In this document: positions 16,987-26,119 of the stretch, in pieces | Numbering within the stretch: position 1 is the stretch's first letter | How the letters are laid out: every line of letters begins with the position of its first letter | Origin: Geodermatophilus obscurus | GTDB taxonomy: Bacteria; Actinomycetota; Actinomycetes; Mycobacteriales; Geodermatophilaceae | Direction: 5' to 3' | DNA: 64,000 nt | Assembly: GCF_900143215.1 (NCBI RefSeq) | Contig: NZ_FRDM01000018.1 | Coordinates: 1-64,000, forward strand | The notes under the pieces: model-generated | The model's database searches: none | What the model saw: only the letters and a program-made list of their open reading frames with translations | What the model was told of the DNA's origin: nothing | Translations under genes and position numbers: made by a program

Positions 16987-18386
16987 GCCGTGCCCCCGGG
17001 CCGCAGCTCGTCGGGGTCGACGGCGACCGCCTCGGCCAGGTTGGTCCGCGCCGGGAGGACCTCGGCGTCGATGCCCAGGCCGAACAGGGCCCGCAGCGCG
17101 TCGGCGTAGTCGACACCGCCGGGGGCGCTGGCCAGCTCCTTGACCCGCACGGTCGGCTCGTGCAGCAGCTTGTCGACGACGCGGTGCACGGTCCGGGCCA
17201 CCTCGGTGCGGGCGCGGGCGTCCAGGTCGGGCACCCGCGTGGACAGCCGCAGCAGCTCCGCGTCGACGACCTCGGCGGCCTGGCTCCGCAGCGCGGAGAC
17301 CGTCGGGGCCACCGCGGCGGCCTGCCGCTCGGCACGCAGCAGCGCGGTCTCGGCCTCGATCAGGGCGTGGGCGGCGGCGAGGTCGTCCGCCGCCACCGGG
17401 CCGGCGGACGCGTGCCCGTCGGCACCCCGCGCGCCCTGCAGCAGCGCTCCGTTCCGCTCGCCCTGCAGCAGCGCGAGGTCGACCACGTGCACACCGGGCA
17501 GCGCGGCCACGCCGGGGTCGACGTCCCGCGGCAGCGCCAGGTCGATGACGACCAGCGGCCGGTCCGGCCTGGCGGTCCCGATCCTGGCCCGCATCGCCCG
17601 GGCCACCACCTCGGTGCCGATGACGAGGCCCCGGGCGCCGGTGCAGGTGACCAGCACGTCGGCGGCGGCGATCTCCGCCGGCAGGTCGGCGAGGTCGGCG
17701 GCCCGGCCCTCGACGGACGTCGCCAGCCGCTGGGCGTGCGCGGGGGTGCGGCTGCTGACGGTGACGGCGGCGCCGCGGCGGGCCAGCGTGGTGGCGGCCA
17801 GCGCCCCCATGGAGCCGGCTCCGACGACGAGCACCGGGCGGCCCTGCAGCGAGCCGATCCGCTCCTCGGCGCGGTCGAGCGAGACCGACACCAGGGAGGC
17901 CCCGGCCCTGTCGATCCCCGTCTCGGAGTGGACGCGCTTGCCGACCCGCAGCGCCCGCTGCGCGACCGGGTGCATCGCGCGGCTCACGGTGCCCTGCTCC
18001 CGGGCCAGCGCGTAGGCGTTGCGCAGCTGGCCGAGGACCTGGGTCTCGCCGACGACCATGGAGTCCAGGCCGGCGGCGACGGTGAACAGGTGCGCGACGG
18101 CCTGGTCCTCGTAGTGCACGGTGACGTACGGGGAGAGCTCCTCCACCGTGGCGCCCGCCTGCCGGGCCAGCACCCGGCTGACGTCGGTGACGCCGCCGTG
18201 GAACCGGTCCACCTCGGCGAAGACCTCGACCCGGTTGCAGGTCGCCAGCACGATCGCCTCGCTGACGTGGTCGCTGCCGACCAGCTCGTGCAGCGCCTTG
18301 ACGGTGTCGTCGGCGCCCATCGCGAACTGCTCGAGCAGCGCCACGGGGGCGGTCTGGTGGCTGATCCCCACGGCGAGCAGGCTCAC
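16983..18386 (-). CDS. hemA: HemA, glutamyl-tRNA reductase
   Basis: First enzyme of C5 tetrapyrrole synthesis; reduces glutamyl-tRNA to glutamate-1-semialdehyde with NADPH. 467 residues. Catalytic Cys50 in [16 protein letters not shown] near the N-terminus, Rossmann motif VVGAGSMG, and a C-terminal dimerisation helix. Start GTG with GAGGAG just upstream. Follows rex by 73 bases, as in the Streptomyces rex-hemACD operon. Confidence 0.96.
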   Translation of the reverse strand: MSLLAVGISHQTAPVALLEQFAMGADDTVKALHELVGSDHVSEAIVLATCNRVEVFAEVDRFHGGVTDVSRVLARQAGATVEELSPYVTVHYEDQAVAHLFTVAAGLDSMVVGETQVLGQLRNAYALAREQGTVSRAMHPVAQRALRVGKRVHSETGIDRAGASLVSVSLDRAEERIGSLQGRPVLVVGAGSMGALAATTLARRGAAVTVSSRTPAHAQRLATSVEGRAADLADLPAEIAAADVLVTCTGARGLVIGTEVVARAMRARIGTARPDRPLVVIDLALPRDVDPGVAALPGVHVVDLALLQGERNGALLQGARGADGHASAGPVAADDLAAAHALIEAETALLRAERQAAAVAPTVSALRSQAAEVVDAELLRLSTRVPDLDARARTEVARTVHRVVDKLLHEPTVRVKELASAPGGVDYADALRALFGLGIDAEVLPARTNLAEAVAVDPDELRPGGTA

Positions 18387-18459
18387 GAGTCCTCCTCGCC
18401 GGCGCTCGTCGGACGCGTCCGCCGGGCTGCTGTGCCCATGGGTGAGCTCGCGAGCTCGC

Positions 18460-19125
18460 TCACGCAGTCACCTCCACGGTCGTCGCGGCCGCGCCGCGCT
18501 GCTGGCCGAGGAACGCGAGCACCTGCAGTTCCACGGAGAGGTCGACCTGGCGGACGTCGACCCCTGCGGGCGCGTTCAGCGCCACCGGCGCGAAGTTCAG
18601 GATGCTCCTCACCCCTGCCGCGGTCAGCCGGTCGCAGACCGACTGGGCGACGTCGGCCGGTGTCGCGATGACCCCGATCGTGGCCGCGGTGGCGGCAACC
18701 ACCTCGTCGAGCTCGGCCACCGGTCGCACGGGCTGGCCACCGATCCGCCTGCCGACGCGGTCGGGGGCGGCGTCGAAGAGTCCGACGAACCGGAACCCGC
18801 GGCTGCCGAAGCCGGCGTAGTCGGCCAGGGCCGTGCCCAGGTTGCCGATCCCGACCAGCACGCAGGGGCGGGACTCCTCGACACCGAGGACCCGGGCGAT
18901 GCGGTCGCGCAGCGTGGCCACCTCGTAGCCCACCCCGCGGACGCCGCAGGGGCCCAGGTGCGAGAGGTCCTTGCGCAACCCGGCCGGGTTGACGCCCGCC
19001 GCCGAGGCGAGCTCACCCGAGGACACGTTGCTGCGCCCGCCGTCGGCCAGACCGACGAGCACGCGCAGGTACACGGCCAGGCGGGCGACGGTGGCCTCCG
19101 GGATCCGGGGCCGGGGTGCGGACAC
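18460..19125 (-). CDS. rex: Rex, NADH/NAD+-sensing redox repressor
   Basis: 221 residues from GTG 19125, which has GAGGAG six bases upstream and gives the usual Rex N-terminus. Winged helix (IPEATVARLAVYLRVL, AAGVNPAGLRKDLSHLG) and NAD(H)-binding Rossmann domain (VLVGIGNLGTALADY) with a C-terminal swapped helix. In S. coelicolor Rex represses its own rex-hemACD operon when NADH is low. Gene order here is the same, and a Rex-like site overlaps the promoter upstream. Confidence 0.94.
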   Translation of the reverse strand: MSAPRPRIPEATVARLAVYLRVLVGLADGGRSNVSSGELASAAGVNPAGLRKDLSHLGPCGVRGVGYEVATLRDRIARVLGVEESRPCVLVGIGNLGTALADYAGFGSRGFRFVGLFDAAPDRVGRRIGGQPVRPVAELDEVVAATAATIGVIATPADVAQSVCDRLTAAGVRSILNFAPVALNAPAGVDVRQVDLSVELQVLAFLGQQRGAAATTVEVTA

Positions 19126-19301
19126 GGGCCACTCCTCGCTGGCGCTCGTCGACCCCGCACCCTGAGGAGCTGTGCCGTCGCACGACCTCGCAGGCTCGGT
19201 CATGTGGCACTCCACAAACGGTCGCGCCCGGAGGTCCGGCGGGTGCCGGATGCGGTCGAACGACATCGGGGACCCGGGCGGTCGGCCGCCCGGCGAACGC
19301 C

Positions 19302-19330
19302 ACGGTAACCGCTTGTGAACGCAGGAACAA
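19302..19330 (-). promoter_or_regulatory. rex-hem promoter with overlapping candidate Rex operator
   Basis: On the minus strand, -35 TTGTTC (19325-19330), a 17-base spacer and -10 TACCGT (19302-19307). Inside it, plus-strand TTGTGAACGCAGGAACAA (19313-19330) has one strong Rex half-site (TTGTGAAC) and one weak half. A repressor bound there would block RNA polymerase. This implies a 5' leader of about 170 bases before rex. Confidence 0.5.
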
Positions 19331-19563
19331 AGTCGCCGAGGGGCCACCAGGCCGCTCCCCAGCGCAGACGCGCACTGCTGTGGTGGAGACCATAGCAAGG
19401 ACCCCCGTGCAGGGGCCCGGTCGGGCGAGGCCGATCCGTCGTCGACCGGCACCCTCTCGCGCTGTTCCACCCGCGTCCGCGCCGTTGCAGCGGTGCGTGA
19501 GTGCCGGGAACAGCGCGGGAGTCGACGGCAGTGCCGCTTGCCCGGGCGCCGGTCGCTGCGCCC
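19331..19563. other. Gap between glutaredoxin-like gene and rex promoter
   Basis: About 230 bases without a gene. Apart from the short palindrome at 19399-19418 nothing is recognised. Confidence 0.3.
19399..19418. repeat. Mini palindrome resembling core-deleted element
   Basis: GGACCCCCGTGCAGGGGCCC looks like the two arms of the dispersed element joined directly, without its core. Confidence 0.4.
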
Positions 19564-19812
19564 CTACCGGCCGAGGTCGCGCCGCAGCCGGGGCACGTCG
19601 ACGGTGAAGTAGGAGTGCTCCCGCCCGTCGAGCAGCACCACCGGCACGCGGTCGCCGTACTCGGCCTGCAGCTCCGGATCCGCGTCCACGTCGACCGTGG
19701 CCACCGCCAGCCCGGCCTCCGCGGCGAGTCGGTCGAGGGTCTCCGCGGCCACCGCGCACAGGTGGCAGTCGGCCCGGGTCAGCAGCTGCAGCCGGGGAGC
19801 GTCACCGGTCAC
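19564..19812 (-). CDS. Glutaredoxin-like protein (DUF836)
   Basis: 82 residues, thioredoxin fold, with redox motif RADCHLC near residue 16 and the cis-proline segment DRVPVVLLDG. DUF836-type proteins are small glutaredoxin relatives; M. tuberculosis Rv0508, also near hemA, is a likely counterpart. The GTG start lies inside the end of the AMP-ligase gene (11-base overlap). Confidence 0.8.
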   Translation of the reverse strand: MTGDAPRLQLLTRADCHLCAVAAETLDRLAAEAGLAVATVDVDADPELQAEYGDRVPVVLLDGREHSYFTVDVPRLRRDLGR

Positions 19813-21358
19813 CGTCGCCCCCGGCGGTCGGCTCGTCGTCGGCGCGGGCCAGGCCCAGCTCGCGCAGCCGCGCCCGGCTGACCTTGCCGGTCAGCGAGTG
19901 CGGCAGCGCGGCCAGCACGTGCACCGACGTCGGCACCTTGTACCGGGCCAGGGACGCCGCGGCGTGCTCCCGCAGCTCCTCGAGACCCAGCCGCGCACCC
20001 GGCCGCAGCGCGACCACGGCGCGCACGGCGGCGCCGGTCCGCGCGTCGGGCACGCCGATGACCGCGCTCTCCGCGACGGCCGGGTGCGCGTCGAGCACCC
20101 GCTCCACCTCGGCCGGGTAGACGTTGAAGCCGCTGACCAGGACCAGGTCGCTGCGCCGGTCGACCAGGTGCAGGTCGCCGTCCTCGTCGGCGTAGGCGAG
20201 GTCGCCGGTGGCCAGCCAGCCCTCGGCGTCCGGCCCGTCGGCGCCGTCGGGCCAGTACCCGGAGAAGAGGTTGGCGCCGCGGATCCATACCTCACCGGGG
20301 CCGTCCTCGGCGAGGTCCCCCGGCGCCGACACCTCGCCGTCCTCCGGCGGCTCGTGCAGCGCGGTGTCGCGCAGCTGCAGCTCCACCCCGGGGACCGGGC
20401 CGCCGATGCAGTTCGGCTTGGCCCGCCCGGTGGCCAGCGTGCTGGCCACCACCGGGCAGGCCTCGGTGAGTCCGTAGCCCTCCCACACGGCAACCCCGGC
20501 CCGCTCGCGCATCGCCGTCCAGACGTCCTCGGGCAGCGGTGCGGCGCCGGAGGAGGCGATCCGGACGGCGGCGAAGGCGCGGCGCAGGCCGGTGTCGGAC
20601 CCGGCGGCGTCGGCCACGGCCAGCCAGGCCTGGTACAGGGGCGGGGCGCCCGGGATCGCGGTGACCTCCTCGCGCGCCATCACCTCGAGGGAGGTGACCG
20701 GGTCGAAGGACTCCACGAGCACCGCGCAGGCGCCGGTCGCGGCGACCAGGCCGAAGCCGGCGTTGAGGCCGTAGACGTGGAACAGCGGCAGCACCAGGAG
20801 CACGCGGTCGTCGGGCCGGACCGGCGGCGGGTCCATCCGCAGGCACTGCTCCTGGTTGGCCTGCAGCGCGGCGGCCGACAGCATCGCGCCGCGCGGCCGG
20901 CCGGTGGTCCCGCTGGTGTAGGCGAGGACGGCCAGGGAGCCGGGGGCCTCGGGCACCGCCGGCGGGGCGGCGTCGTCCGTCGGCGGCCCGGCGAGCACGG
21001 GCACGCCGGCCACCTGCGGCCGGTCCCCGGTCGCCACGAGCAGCGCCGCTCCGGAGTCGGTGAGCACGTACTCCAGCTCCGGGTCGGTGTAGGCGGTGTT
21101 GACCGGGACGACGACCAGCCCCGCGCGCAGGGCGCCCAGCGCCGCCCGCAGCCAGTCCACGCCGTTGGGCAGCTGGACGGCCACCCGATCGCCCAGGGCG
21201 AGGCCGCGGGCGGCATACCCGGCGGCCACGCGGTCGACCTGGGCGTCCAGCTCGCCCCAGCCCAGCCGCTGCTCGCCGGCCACGACCGCCGGCGCGTCCG
21301 CGCGGTCCCGGGCGGCCGCGTGCACCAGCACGGACAGCGAGCTACCGACGTCGGTCAT
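19802..21358 (-). CDS. AMP-dependent acyl-CoA synthetase/ligase
   Basis: 518 residues with all core motifs of the adenylate-forming family: AYTSGTTGRPRGAML, GYGLTEACPVV, GWLATGDLAY, DLVLVSGFNVYPAEVE and the C-terminal lysine in SLTGKVSR. A fatty acid or other carboxylic acid is the likely substrate; the sequence does not tell which. ATG has GGAGGAG upstream. Shares an mRNA with the overlapping glutaredoxin-like gene. Confidence 0.9.
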   Translation of the reverse strand: MTDVGSSLSVLVHAAARDRADAPAVVAGEQRLGWGELDAQVDRVAAGYAARGLALGDRVAVQLPNGVDWLRAALGALRAGLVVVPVNTAYTDPELEYVLTDSGAALLVATGDRPQVAGVPVLAGPPTDDAAPPAVPEAPGSLAVLAYTSGTTGRPRGAMLSAAALQANQEQCLRMDPPPVRPDDRVLLVLPLFHVYGLNAGFGLVAATGACAVLVESFDPVTSLEVMAREEVTAIPGAPPLYQAWLAVADAAGSDTGLRRAFAAVRIASSGAAPLPEDVWTAMRERAGVAVWEGYGLTEACPVVASTLATGRAKPNCIGGPVPGVELQLRDTALHEPPEDGEVSAPGDLAEDGPGEVWIRGANLFSGYWPDGADGPDAEGWLATGDLAYADEDGDLHLVDRRSDLVLVSGFNVYPAEVERVLDAHPAVAESAVIGVPDARTGAAVRAVVALRPGARLGLEELREHAAASLARYKVPTSVHVLAALPHSLTGKVSRARLRELGLARADDEPTAGGDGDR

Positions 21359-21850
21359 GCACTTCTCCTCCGGTGGAGCGCTTCCGGTCACCCGCGGGAG
21401 GCGCCTCGGCCCGGCCGCGAACGGGGTGGCGTGGACGGGCCGCAGCGATGTTGTCACCACGGGCACACCCGCAGCGCCGGGCCCCCCGTACGGCGGGCGT
21501 TCCGGACCGGGACGACGGGGTCCCGGCGGGCGAGGAGGACGGACGCTCGCGGCGGTCGCGCCCGGTCGACGAGCGCGCGCCCGCAGCAGCGTCCGCCGGG
21601 TCACGGCCGCGACCCACCCCCGTGACCACGCCCTACCCGCGGACCGCCGGCGACACACTGCCCGCTCCGTGATCCCCGGGAGCCTGACGCGCCGATGCTG
21701 GACACCCCGCGGCCGATCTTCATCCGGCCGCTCGTCTGCTGAGCCCGGGCGAACGGTCGCGCCCGGACCCCCGGCCGCCGTGCCCGCGGACGCCACTAGG
21801 GTTCCCCCGGAGATCCACCAGCCGCCCGGAGGGGCGGTGGAGGAGCGACA
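21359..21850. other. Divergent intergenic region
   Basis: Nearly 500 bases between the AMP-ligase and the HAD gene, with no convincing ORF. A TAGGGT at about 21797-21802 is a plausible -10 box for the HAD gene, with a 40-base leader and GGAGGAG before its GTG. Confidence 0.35.
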
Positions 21851-22774
21851 GTGGAGGTCGTCGTGCCGGGACTGCCCTTCCGCGGCCGCCGCGCCCGCCG
21901 GGCGGACGTACCGGACGAGGAGACGCGGGCCCACGTCGCCGGCGCCGCCTCGGCCGCGGCCGCCGAGGTCGAGCCTGCGCCGGCCGCCGTCCCGGACCTG
22001 ACCGCGGCGGCGTTCTTCGACGTCGACAACACGATGATGGTCGGCGCCTCGATCTTCTGGTTCGCCCGCGGCCTGGCCGCCCGCAAGTACCTCACCGCCC
22101 GCGACATGTCGCGCTTCGTGTGGCAGCAGGCGAAGTTCCGCATCGCCGGCAACGAGAGCGCCGGCGACATGCACACGATCCGGGAGAGCGCGCTGGCCTT
22201 CGTCGCCGGGCGCCCGGTGGCCGAGATCGTCCAGGCCGGCGAGGAGATCTACGACGAGCTGATGGCCGACCGGATCTGGGCCGGCACGCGGGTGCTCGCC
22301 CATCAGCACCTGGACGCCGGGCAGCGGGTCTGGCTGGTGACCGCGACGCCGGTGGAGCTGGCCGGCATCATCGCTCACCGGCTCGGGCTGACCGGCGCGC
22401 TGGGCACCGTCTCGGAGGTCGTCGACGGGCACTACACCGGGCGGCTGGTCGGCGAGCTGATGCACGGCGAGGCCAAGGCGGAGGCGGTCCGGGCGTTGGC
22501 CGACCGGGAGGGTCTGGACCTCTCCCGCTGCACCGCCTACAGCGACAGCTCCAACGACCTGCCGATGCTGACGCTCACCGGCCGCGCGGTCGCGGTGAAC
22601 CCCGACACCGAGCTGCGTGCGGTCGCCCGGTCCCGCGGCTGGGAGATCAAGGACTTCCGCACCGGTCGCAAGGCCGCGAAGACCGTCGTGCCCACCGTGG
22701 CGGCCGCCGCGCTCTCCGGCGGGCTGGTCGGCGGCGCGCTCGCCCTGCGCCGCCGCAACAGGTTGCCCTGGTGA
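21851..22774 (+). CDS. HAD-IB family hydrolase (SerB-like phosphatase)
   Basis: 307 residues. HAD motifs: [10 protein letters not shown] (nucleophile Asp), VTATP (motif II), GEAKAEAV (Lys), [11 protein letters not shown] (acidic pair). The cap is of the SerB type. An N-terminal Ala-rich linker of about 50 residues precedes the domain; a C-terminal hydrophobic stretch followed by RRRNRLPW may anchor it to the membrane. Neighbour to a PlsC acyltransferase, as Rv0505c is near Rv0502, so a role in lipid phosphate metabolism is possible. GTG start with GGAGGAG. Confidence 0.85.
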   Translation: MEVVVPGLPFRGRRARRADVPDEETRAHVAGAASAAAAEVEPAPAAVPDLTAAAFFDVDNTMMVGASIFWFARGLAARKYLTARDMSRFVWQQAKFRIAGNESAGDMHTIRESALAFVAGRPVAEIVQAGEEIYDELMADRIWAGTRVLAHQHLDAGQRVWLVTATPVELAGIIAHRLGLTGALGTVSEVVDGHYTGRLVGELMHGEAKAEAVRALADREGLDLSRCTAYSDSSNDLPMLTLTGRAVAVNPDTELRAVARSRGWEIKDFRTGRKAAKTVVPTVAAAALSGGLVGGALALRRRNRLPW

Positions 22775-22776
22775 CG

Positions 22777-22912
22777 CTCTGGAACGGCCCTCGTCAGGGC
22801 CCGCCGGCCTCCCTGCAGGGTCCCGCCGCGAGCGTGGTGACGTGCTGGAACGGCCCGGCTGCAGGGACCCGGCCCGAGCGGAGCGAGGGTCGGGGGGCAG
22901 CCGGGTCCTTCT
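22777..22912. repeat. Palindromic element: partial copies plus a full copy between convergent genes
   Basis: A half copy at 22806-22837 (GGCCTCCCTGCAGGGTCCCG start) is followed by a full copy at 22852-22912. Its arms GGCCCGGCTGC (22852-22862) and GCAGCCGGGTCC (22897-22908) pair over 9-10 bases, around GGACCCGGCCCGAGCGGAGC. It ends against the stop codon of the acyltransferase. Confidence 0.8.
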
Positions 22913-23821
22913 TCAGCTGAAGACGGACCTGCGCTGCAGGAGCAGCTCGTAGAGCGACTGCTGGATCGTCTCGCGCACCTGGTCGGTGAGGTTGAAGACG
23001 AGCATCGGGTCCTCGGCGGCGGACGGACCGTAGGACGCCGTCTCGATCGGCTCCCCGAAGGCGATCAGCCACTTCGACGGCAGCGGCACCAGCCCCAGCG
23101 GGCCGAGCGCGGGGAAGGTCGGCGTCACCGGGAAGTAGGGCAGACCGAGCAGCCGGGCGAGGGTCTTGACGTTGCCGATCATCGGGTAGGTCTCCTCGGC
23201 CCCGACGATGGCGCACGGGATGATCGGCGCACCGGTGCGCAGCGCGGCGGTGACGAAACCGCCCCGGCCGAACCGCTGCAGGGTGTACCGCTCGCGGAAC
23301 GGCTTGCCGATCCCCTTGAAGCCCTCGGGGAACACCCCGACCAGCTCGCCGCCGGTGAGCAGCCGCTCGGCGTCCTCGTTGCAGGCCAGCGTGGAGCCGA
23401 GCTTGCGCGACAGCGAGCCGATGACCGGCAGGTCGAACACCAGGTCGGCGCCGAGCAGCCGCAGCCGGCGCCGGGCCGGGTGGTCGTCGTGCAGCGCGAC
23501 CGTCGCCATCATCGCGTCGAGCGGCACCGTCCCCGAGTGGTTGGCGACGACCAGCCCGCCGCCGGTGTCGGGCACGTTCTCCACCCCGTGGGTCTCGACC
23601 CGGAACCAGCGCGAGAACAGCGGCCGCAGCAACGGCAGGAGCACGTGGTCGGTGAGGTCGGCGTCGAACCCGAACTCGTCGGTGTCGTAGTCGCCGGTCA
23701 GCCGCCGCCGGAGGAACTCCAGGCCGCCGGCGACCTGCTCCTCCCACGAGGCGGACGACGGCGGCGGGACCCGCGGCTCGTCGTCGTCCGGCCGCAGCTG
23801 GATGACCCGTGCCTCAGGCAT
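22913..23821 (-). CDS. PlsC-type lysophospholipid acyltransferase
   Basis: 302 residues. Acyltransferase motif I NHSGTVPLD (HX4D), motif III VFPEGFKGIGKPF and a PIIPCAIVG segment. Transfers an acyl chain to a glycerolipid or related acceptor at the membrane. The last bases of the epimerase gene overlap its ATG (8 bases); the pair corresponds to Rv0501-Rv0502 in M. tuberculosis. Confidence 0.88.
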   Translation of the reverse strand: MPEARVIQLRPDDDEPRVPPPSSASWEEQVAGGLEFLRRRLTGDYDTDEFGFDADLTDHVLLPLLRPLFSRWFRVETHGVENVPDTGGGLVVANHSGTVPLDAMMATVALHDDHPARRRLRLLGADLVFDLPVIGSLSRKLGSTLACNEDAERLLTGGELVGVFPEGFKGIGKPFRERYTLQRFGRGGFVTAALRTGAPIIPCAIVGAEETYPMIGNVKTLARLLGLPYFPVTPTFPALGPLGLVPLPSKWLIAFGEPIETASYGPSAAEDPMLVFNLTDQVRETIQQSLYELLLQRRSVFS

Positions 23822-24920
23822 CGCGCACCGCCCGCAGGCCGGGGGTCGGCGGCGCCGGCCACAGCCGCTGCCCGACCGAACCCGCCGCCGAACCGACGCG
23901 GGCCACGAGATCCTGCGCCCGCGTGGTCACCCCGGTGACCACCTCGGGCGGGATCACCGGCGTCAGGGTGCTCGCGTAGTCGGCCAGCGCCTGCTCGGTC
24001 GTATAGCGCGGGGTGTAGCCGAACTCCTCGCGCAGCACGGTGGTGTCGACGACCCGGCCGAAGTTCAGGAAGCGCATCTGCTCCGGGGAGTAGTCGACGT
24101 AGCCGAACCGGCGGGTGAACCGGCCCAGGGACCCCAGCGCCGGCGAGGGCAGCGGGACCTGCAGGCGGCCCAGCCGGCGGATCACCTGTGACAGCAGCAA
24201 CGTGCCCTCCCCACCGACGTTCGCGGTGCCGGCGAAGTCGCCGGTGGTGGCCCGCGTCAGCACCGCCAGCGCGTCGTCCTCGTGCAGCAGCTGGACACGG
24301 GCGTCGTACCCGAGCGCCGTCGGGACCAGCGGCATGCGCAGGAAGTGCGTGAGCACCGAGTCGATGCGCGGGCCGATGAAGTTGGTGAAGCGCAGCGCGG
24401 CCACCCCGACGTCGGGACGACGGCGGGCGAAGGACCGGACGTAGCCCTCGATGTCGAGGCTGTCCCGGGCGAAGCCCCCGGAGGGAACCCGACGGGCCTG
24501 CATGGCCTCGGTGAAGACGGCCGGGTCGCGCGAGGAGGCGCCGTAGACGGCACTGCTCGACTTGAGCACGAACCGACGGACCGACGAGGCCCGCTGGCAG
24601 GCGGCCAGCAGCTGCATCGTCCCGATGACGTTGAGTTCCTTCATCGGTCCCCGCCCGCCGGAGCCGGCGGGCGTGGAGCTGATGTTCATGTGCACGACCG
24701 TGTCGACCGACGCCGTCGCGATGACCTTGCCGATCAGCGGGTTGCGGATGTCGGCCCGCACGAACTCGGTGCGGCCCAGCCGGCGGAGCATCTCCGGCGA
24801 CGGGGGGATGGTGTCCACCCCGATGACGCGCTCGATGGAGCGGTCGCGAGCGAGCTCGGCCGCCAGCGCACCACCGAGCCACCGGCTGACGCCGGTGACC
24901 AGGACGACGACGGGCGGCAC
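23814..24920 (-). CDS. NAD-dependent epimerase/dehydratase family protein
   Basis: 368 residues. Extended SDR with VLVTGVSRWLGGALAAEL as the nucleotide-binding start, MNISS and KSSSAVYG segments, and RFTNFIGPRID. The usual YxxxK catalytic pair is not obvious, so its chemistry is uncertain. C-terminal 60 residues form an extension. Orthologues (GalE2 annotation in mycobacteria) lie next to PlsC proteins. GTG start, directly downstream of the bS22 gene. Confidence 0.82.
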   Translation of the reverse strand: MPPVVVLVTGVSRWLGGALAAELARDRSIERVIGVDTIPPSPEMLRRLGRTEFVRADIRNPLIGKVIATASVDTVVHMNISSTPAGSGGRGPMKELNVIGTMQLLAACQRASSVRRFVLKSSSAVYGASSRDPAVFTEAMQARRVPSGGFARDSLDIEGYVRSFARRRPDVGVAALRFTNFIGPRIDSVLTHFLRMPLVPTALGYDARVQLLHEDDALAVLTRATTGDFAGTANVGGEGTLLLSQVIRRLGRLQVPLPSPALGSLGRFTRRFGYVDYSPEQMRFLNFGRVVDTTVLREEFGYTPRYTTEQALADYASTLTPVIPPEVVTGVTTRAQDLVARVGSAAGSVGQRLWPAPPTPGLRAVRDA

Positions 24921-24930
24921 GAGCGTCAGC

Positions 24931-25029
24931 TCACTTCTTGTTGCGGCGCTGGACGCGGGTCTTCTTCAGCAGCTTGCGGTGCTTCTTCTTCGCCATCCGC
25001 TTGCGGCGCTTCTTGATGACCGAACCCAT
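24931..25029 (-). CDS. Ribosomal protein bS22 (AURKAIP1/COX24 domain)
   Basis: A 32-residue, very basic protein: MGSVIKKRRKRMAKKKHRKL, then a tail ending in RRNKK. This is the actinobacterial small-subunit protein bS22. ATG has GGGAG about eight bases upstream. It lies between the epimerase and the BldC-like gene, as Rv0500B does. Confidence 0.9.
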   Translation of the reverse strand: MGSVIKKRRKRMAKKKHRKLLKKTRVQRRNKK

Positions 25030-25204
25030 GTGCGTGCTCCCGACGTCGTCGCGGCGCGGCGGCCACCGTCGACCGGGAGGTCGTACCGGGCACCGCGCGA
25101 GGTGATCAGCTCGTGTGCGACGACCGGGACCGATCGGTCCCGGTGTCGCTCGGCGCCCGAGCGTACCCGGCGGCCCCGCGGCGACGCTGCCGCGTGGGCC
25201 TGCC
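25030..25204. other. bS22 upstream region
   Basis: About 175 bases without a gene. GACCGGGACCGATCGGTCCCGGT (near 25120-25142) contains a strong palindrome of unknown role. Promoter of the bS22 gene presumably lies here. Confidence 0.35.
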
Positions 25205-25520
25205 GGCGATCCGGACCCACCCGCGAGGGGTGGGGTGGTGCAGGAGGCCTCCGCGAGGAGCGGCGGTTCCGCCTCCTCCAGGGTCCTGCCCCGAGCCTGC
25301 GAGGCACTGGAACGGCCACCCTTCACGGACCCGCTGGCCTCCCTGCAGGGTCCCGCCGCGAGCTCGCGAGGGGTGGGGGCGGAGAGGTCCTCTCACGAGG
25401 GGTGGGGGAAGGGTGGTCCTTCGTCAGGCGAGGGCGACAGCGCGACTCCGCGCGCCGGAGCCGGCCCCTCTGCAGGGTCCCGTCGCAAGCTTGCGAGGGG
25501 CGGGGCAGAGGGGTCCTCTC
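25205..25520. repeat. Cluster of five palindromic-element copies and halves
   Basis: Right half at 25215-25250, left half at 25265-25310, near-full copy 25337-25394 (left arm GGCCTCCCTGC, right arm only partly matching), right half 25395-25423, and a full copy 25463-25517 with arms GGCCCCTCTGC and GCAGAGGGGTCC around GGTCCCGTCGCAAGCTTGCG. All are in one orientation. The last ends at the stop of the BldC-like gene. Confidence 0.8.
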
Positions 25521-25868
25521 TCACGCGATGTCGGTGTAGGCGTCGCGCAGGTAGTCCTGAACGGCGCGCTCGGGCACGCGGAACGAGCGGCCGACGCGGA
25601 CGGCGGCGAGCTCGCCGGCGTGCACGAGGCGGTACACGGTCATCTTCGAGACGCGCATCATGCTGGCGACCTCGGCGACCGTCAGGAAGGTGACGGCGGC
25701 GCGGGGGGTCGGGACCGGCGGGCGGCCGACCGGCATGGCGGCGGGGTGCTGCGGCGGGATCGGGCGGGCCATGGTGGCGGCCTGGATCGGCCGGCCGACG
25801 GGGCGCGGGCCGGGAACGCCGGGGCGGGCGTAGGCGGCGGCGGGAATGGTGCGCTGGGGCATGGTCAT
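25521..25868 (-). CDS. BldC-like MerR-type helix-turn-helix regulator
   Basis: 115 residues. The C-terminal 58 residues are the HTH: FLTVAEVASMMRVSKMTVYR, then LVHAGELAAVRVGRSFRVPE. This matches BldC and mycobacterial Rv0500A. The N-terminal 57 residues are a Pro/Ala/Arg-rich extension absent from 68-residue Streptomyces BldC. The ATG has GGAGATGAAGAG upstream; an internal ATG (Met33) is a possible second start. It likely controls development or metabolism genes by binding direct repeats. Confidence 0.85.
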   Translation of the reverse strand: MTMPQRTIPAAAYARPGVPGPRPVGRPIQAATMARPIPPQHPAAMPVGRPPVPTPRAAVTFLTVAEVASMMRVSKMTVYRLVHAGELAAVRVGRSFRVPERAVQDYLRDAYTDIA

Positions 25869-26119
25869 CTCTTCATCTCCGGACCTAGCACGCGCCGGGC
25901 GTCGGCTTCCCCACCGACTACGGAGCCCGCATGTGCTGACACAGAGAGTAGGGGGACATGCGTGACAGAAGCGATGGAAGAAACGAACAGGGGGAACGGT
26001 CCGTCCTGGGCAGAACTAGACCTATGTAGCCGTATCGACATGTGCCTGGGCGCGTCGTCGACGACACGTCCCGACCCGGTCACGGATTGTCGACACATCG
26101 ATGCTCCGTCGCGCTACGG
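25869..26119. promoter_or_regulatory. Long AT-richer upstream region of the BldC-like gene
   Basis: 250 bases with clearly lower GC than the surroundings and no supported gene. Three copies of a CATGYG-like motif occur (CGCATGTGCTGAC near 25929, GACATGCGTGAC near 25957, GACATGTGCC near 26039). They may be operator sites, possibly for autoregulation. Confidence 0.4.

Noticed and set aside
25030-26119. tRNA or other stable RNA in the lower-GC stretch near the BldC-like gene
   Set aside because: No cloverleaf or T-loop signature (GGTTCGAATCC type) was seen.
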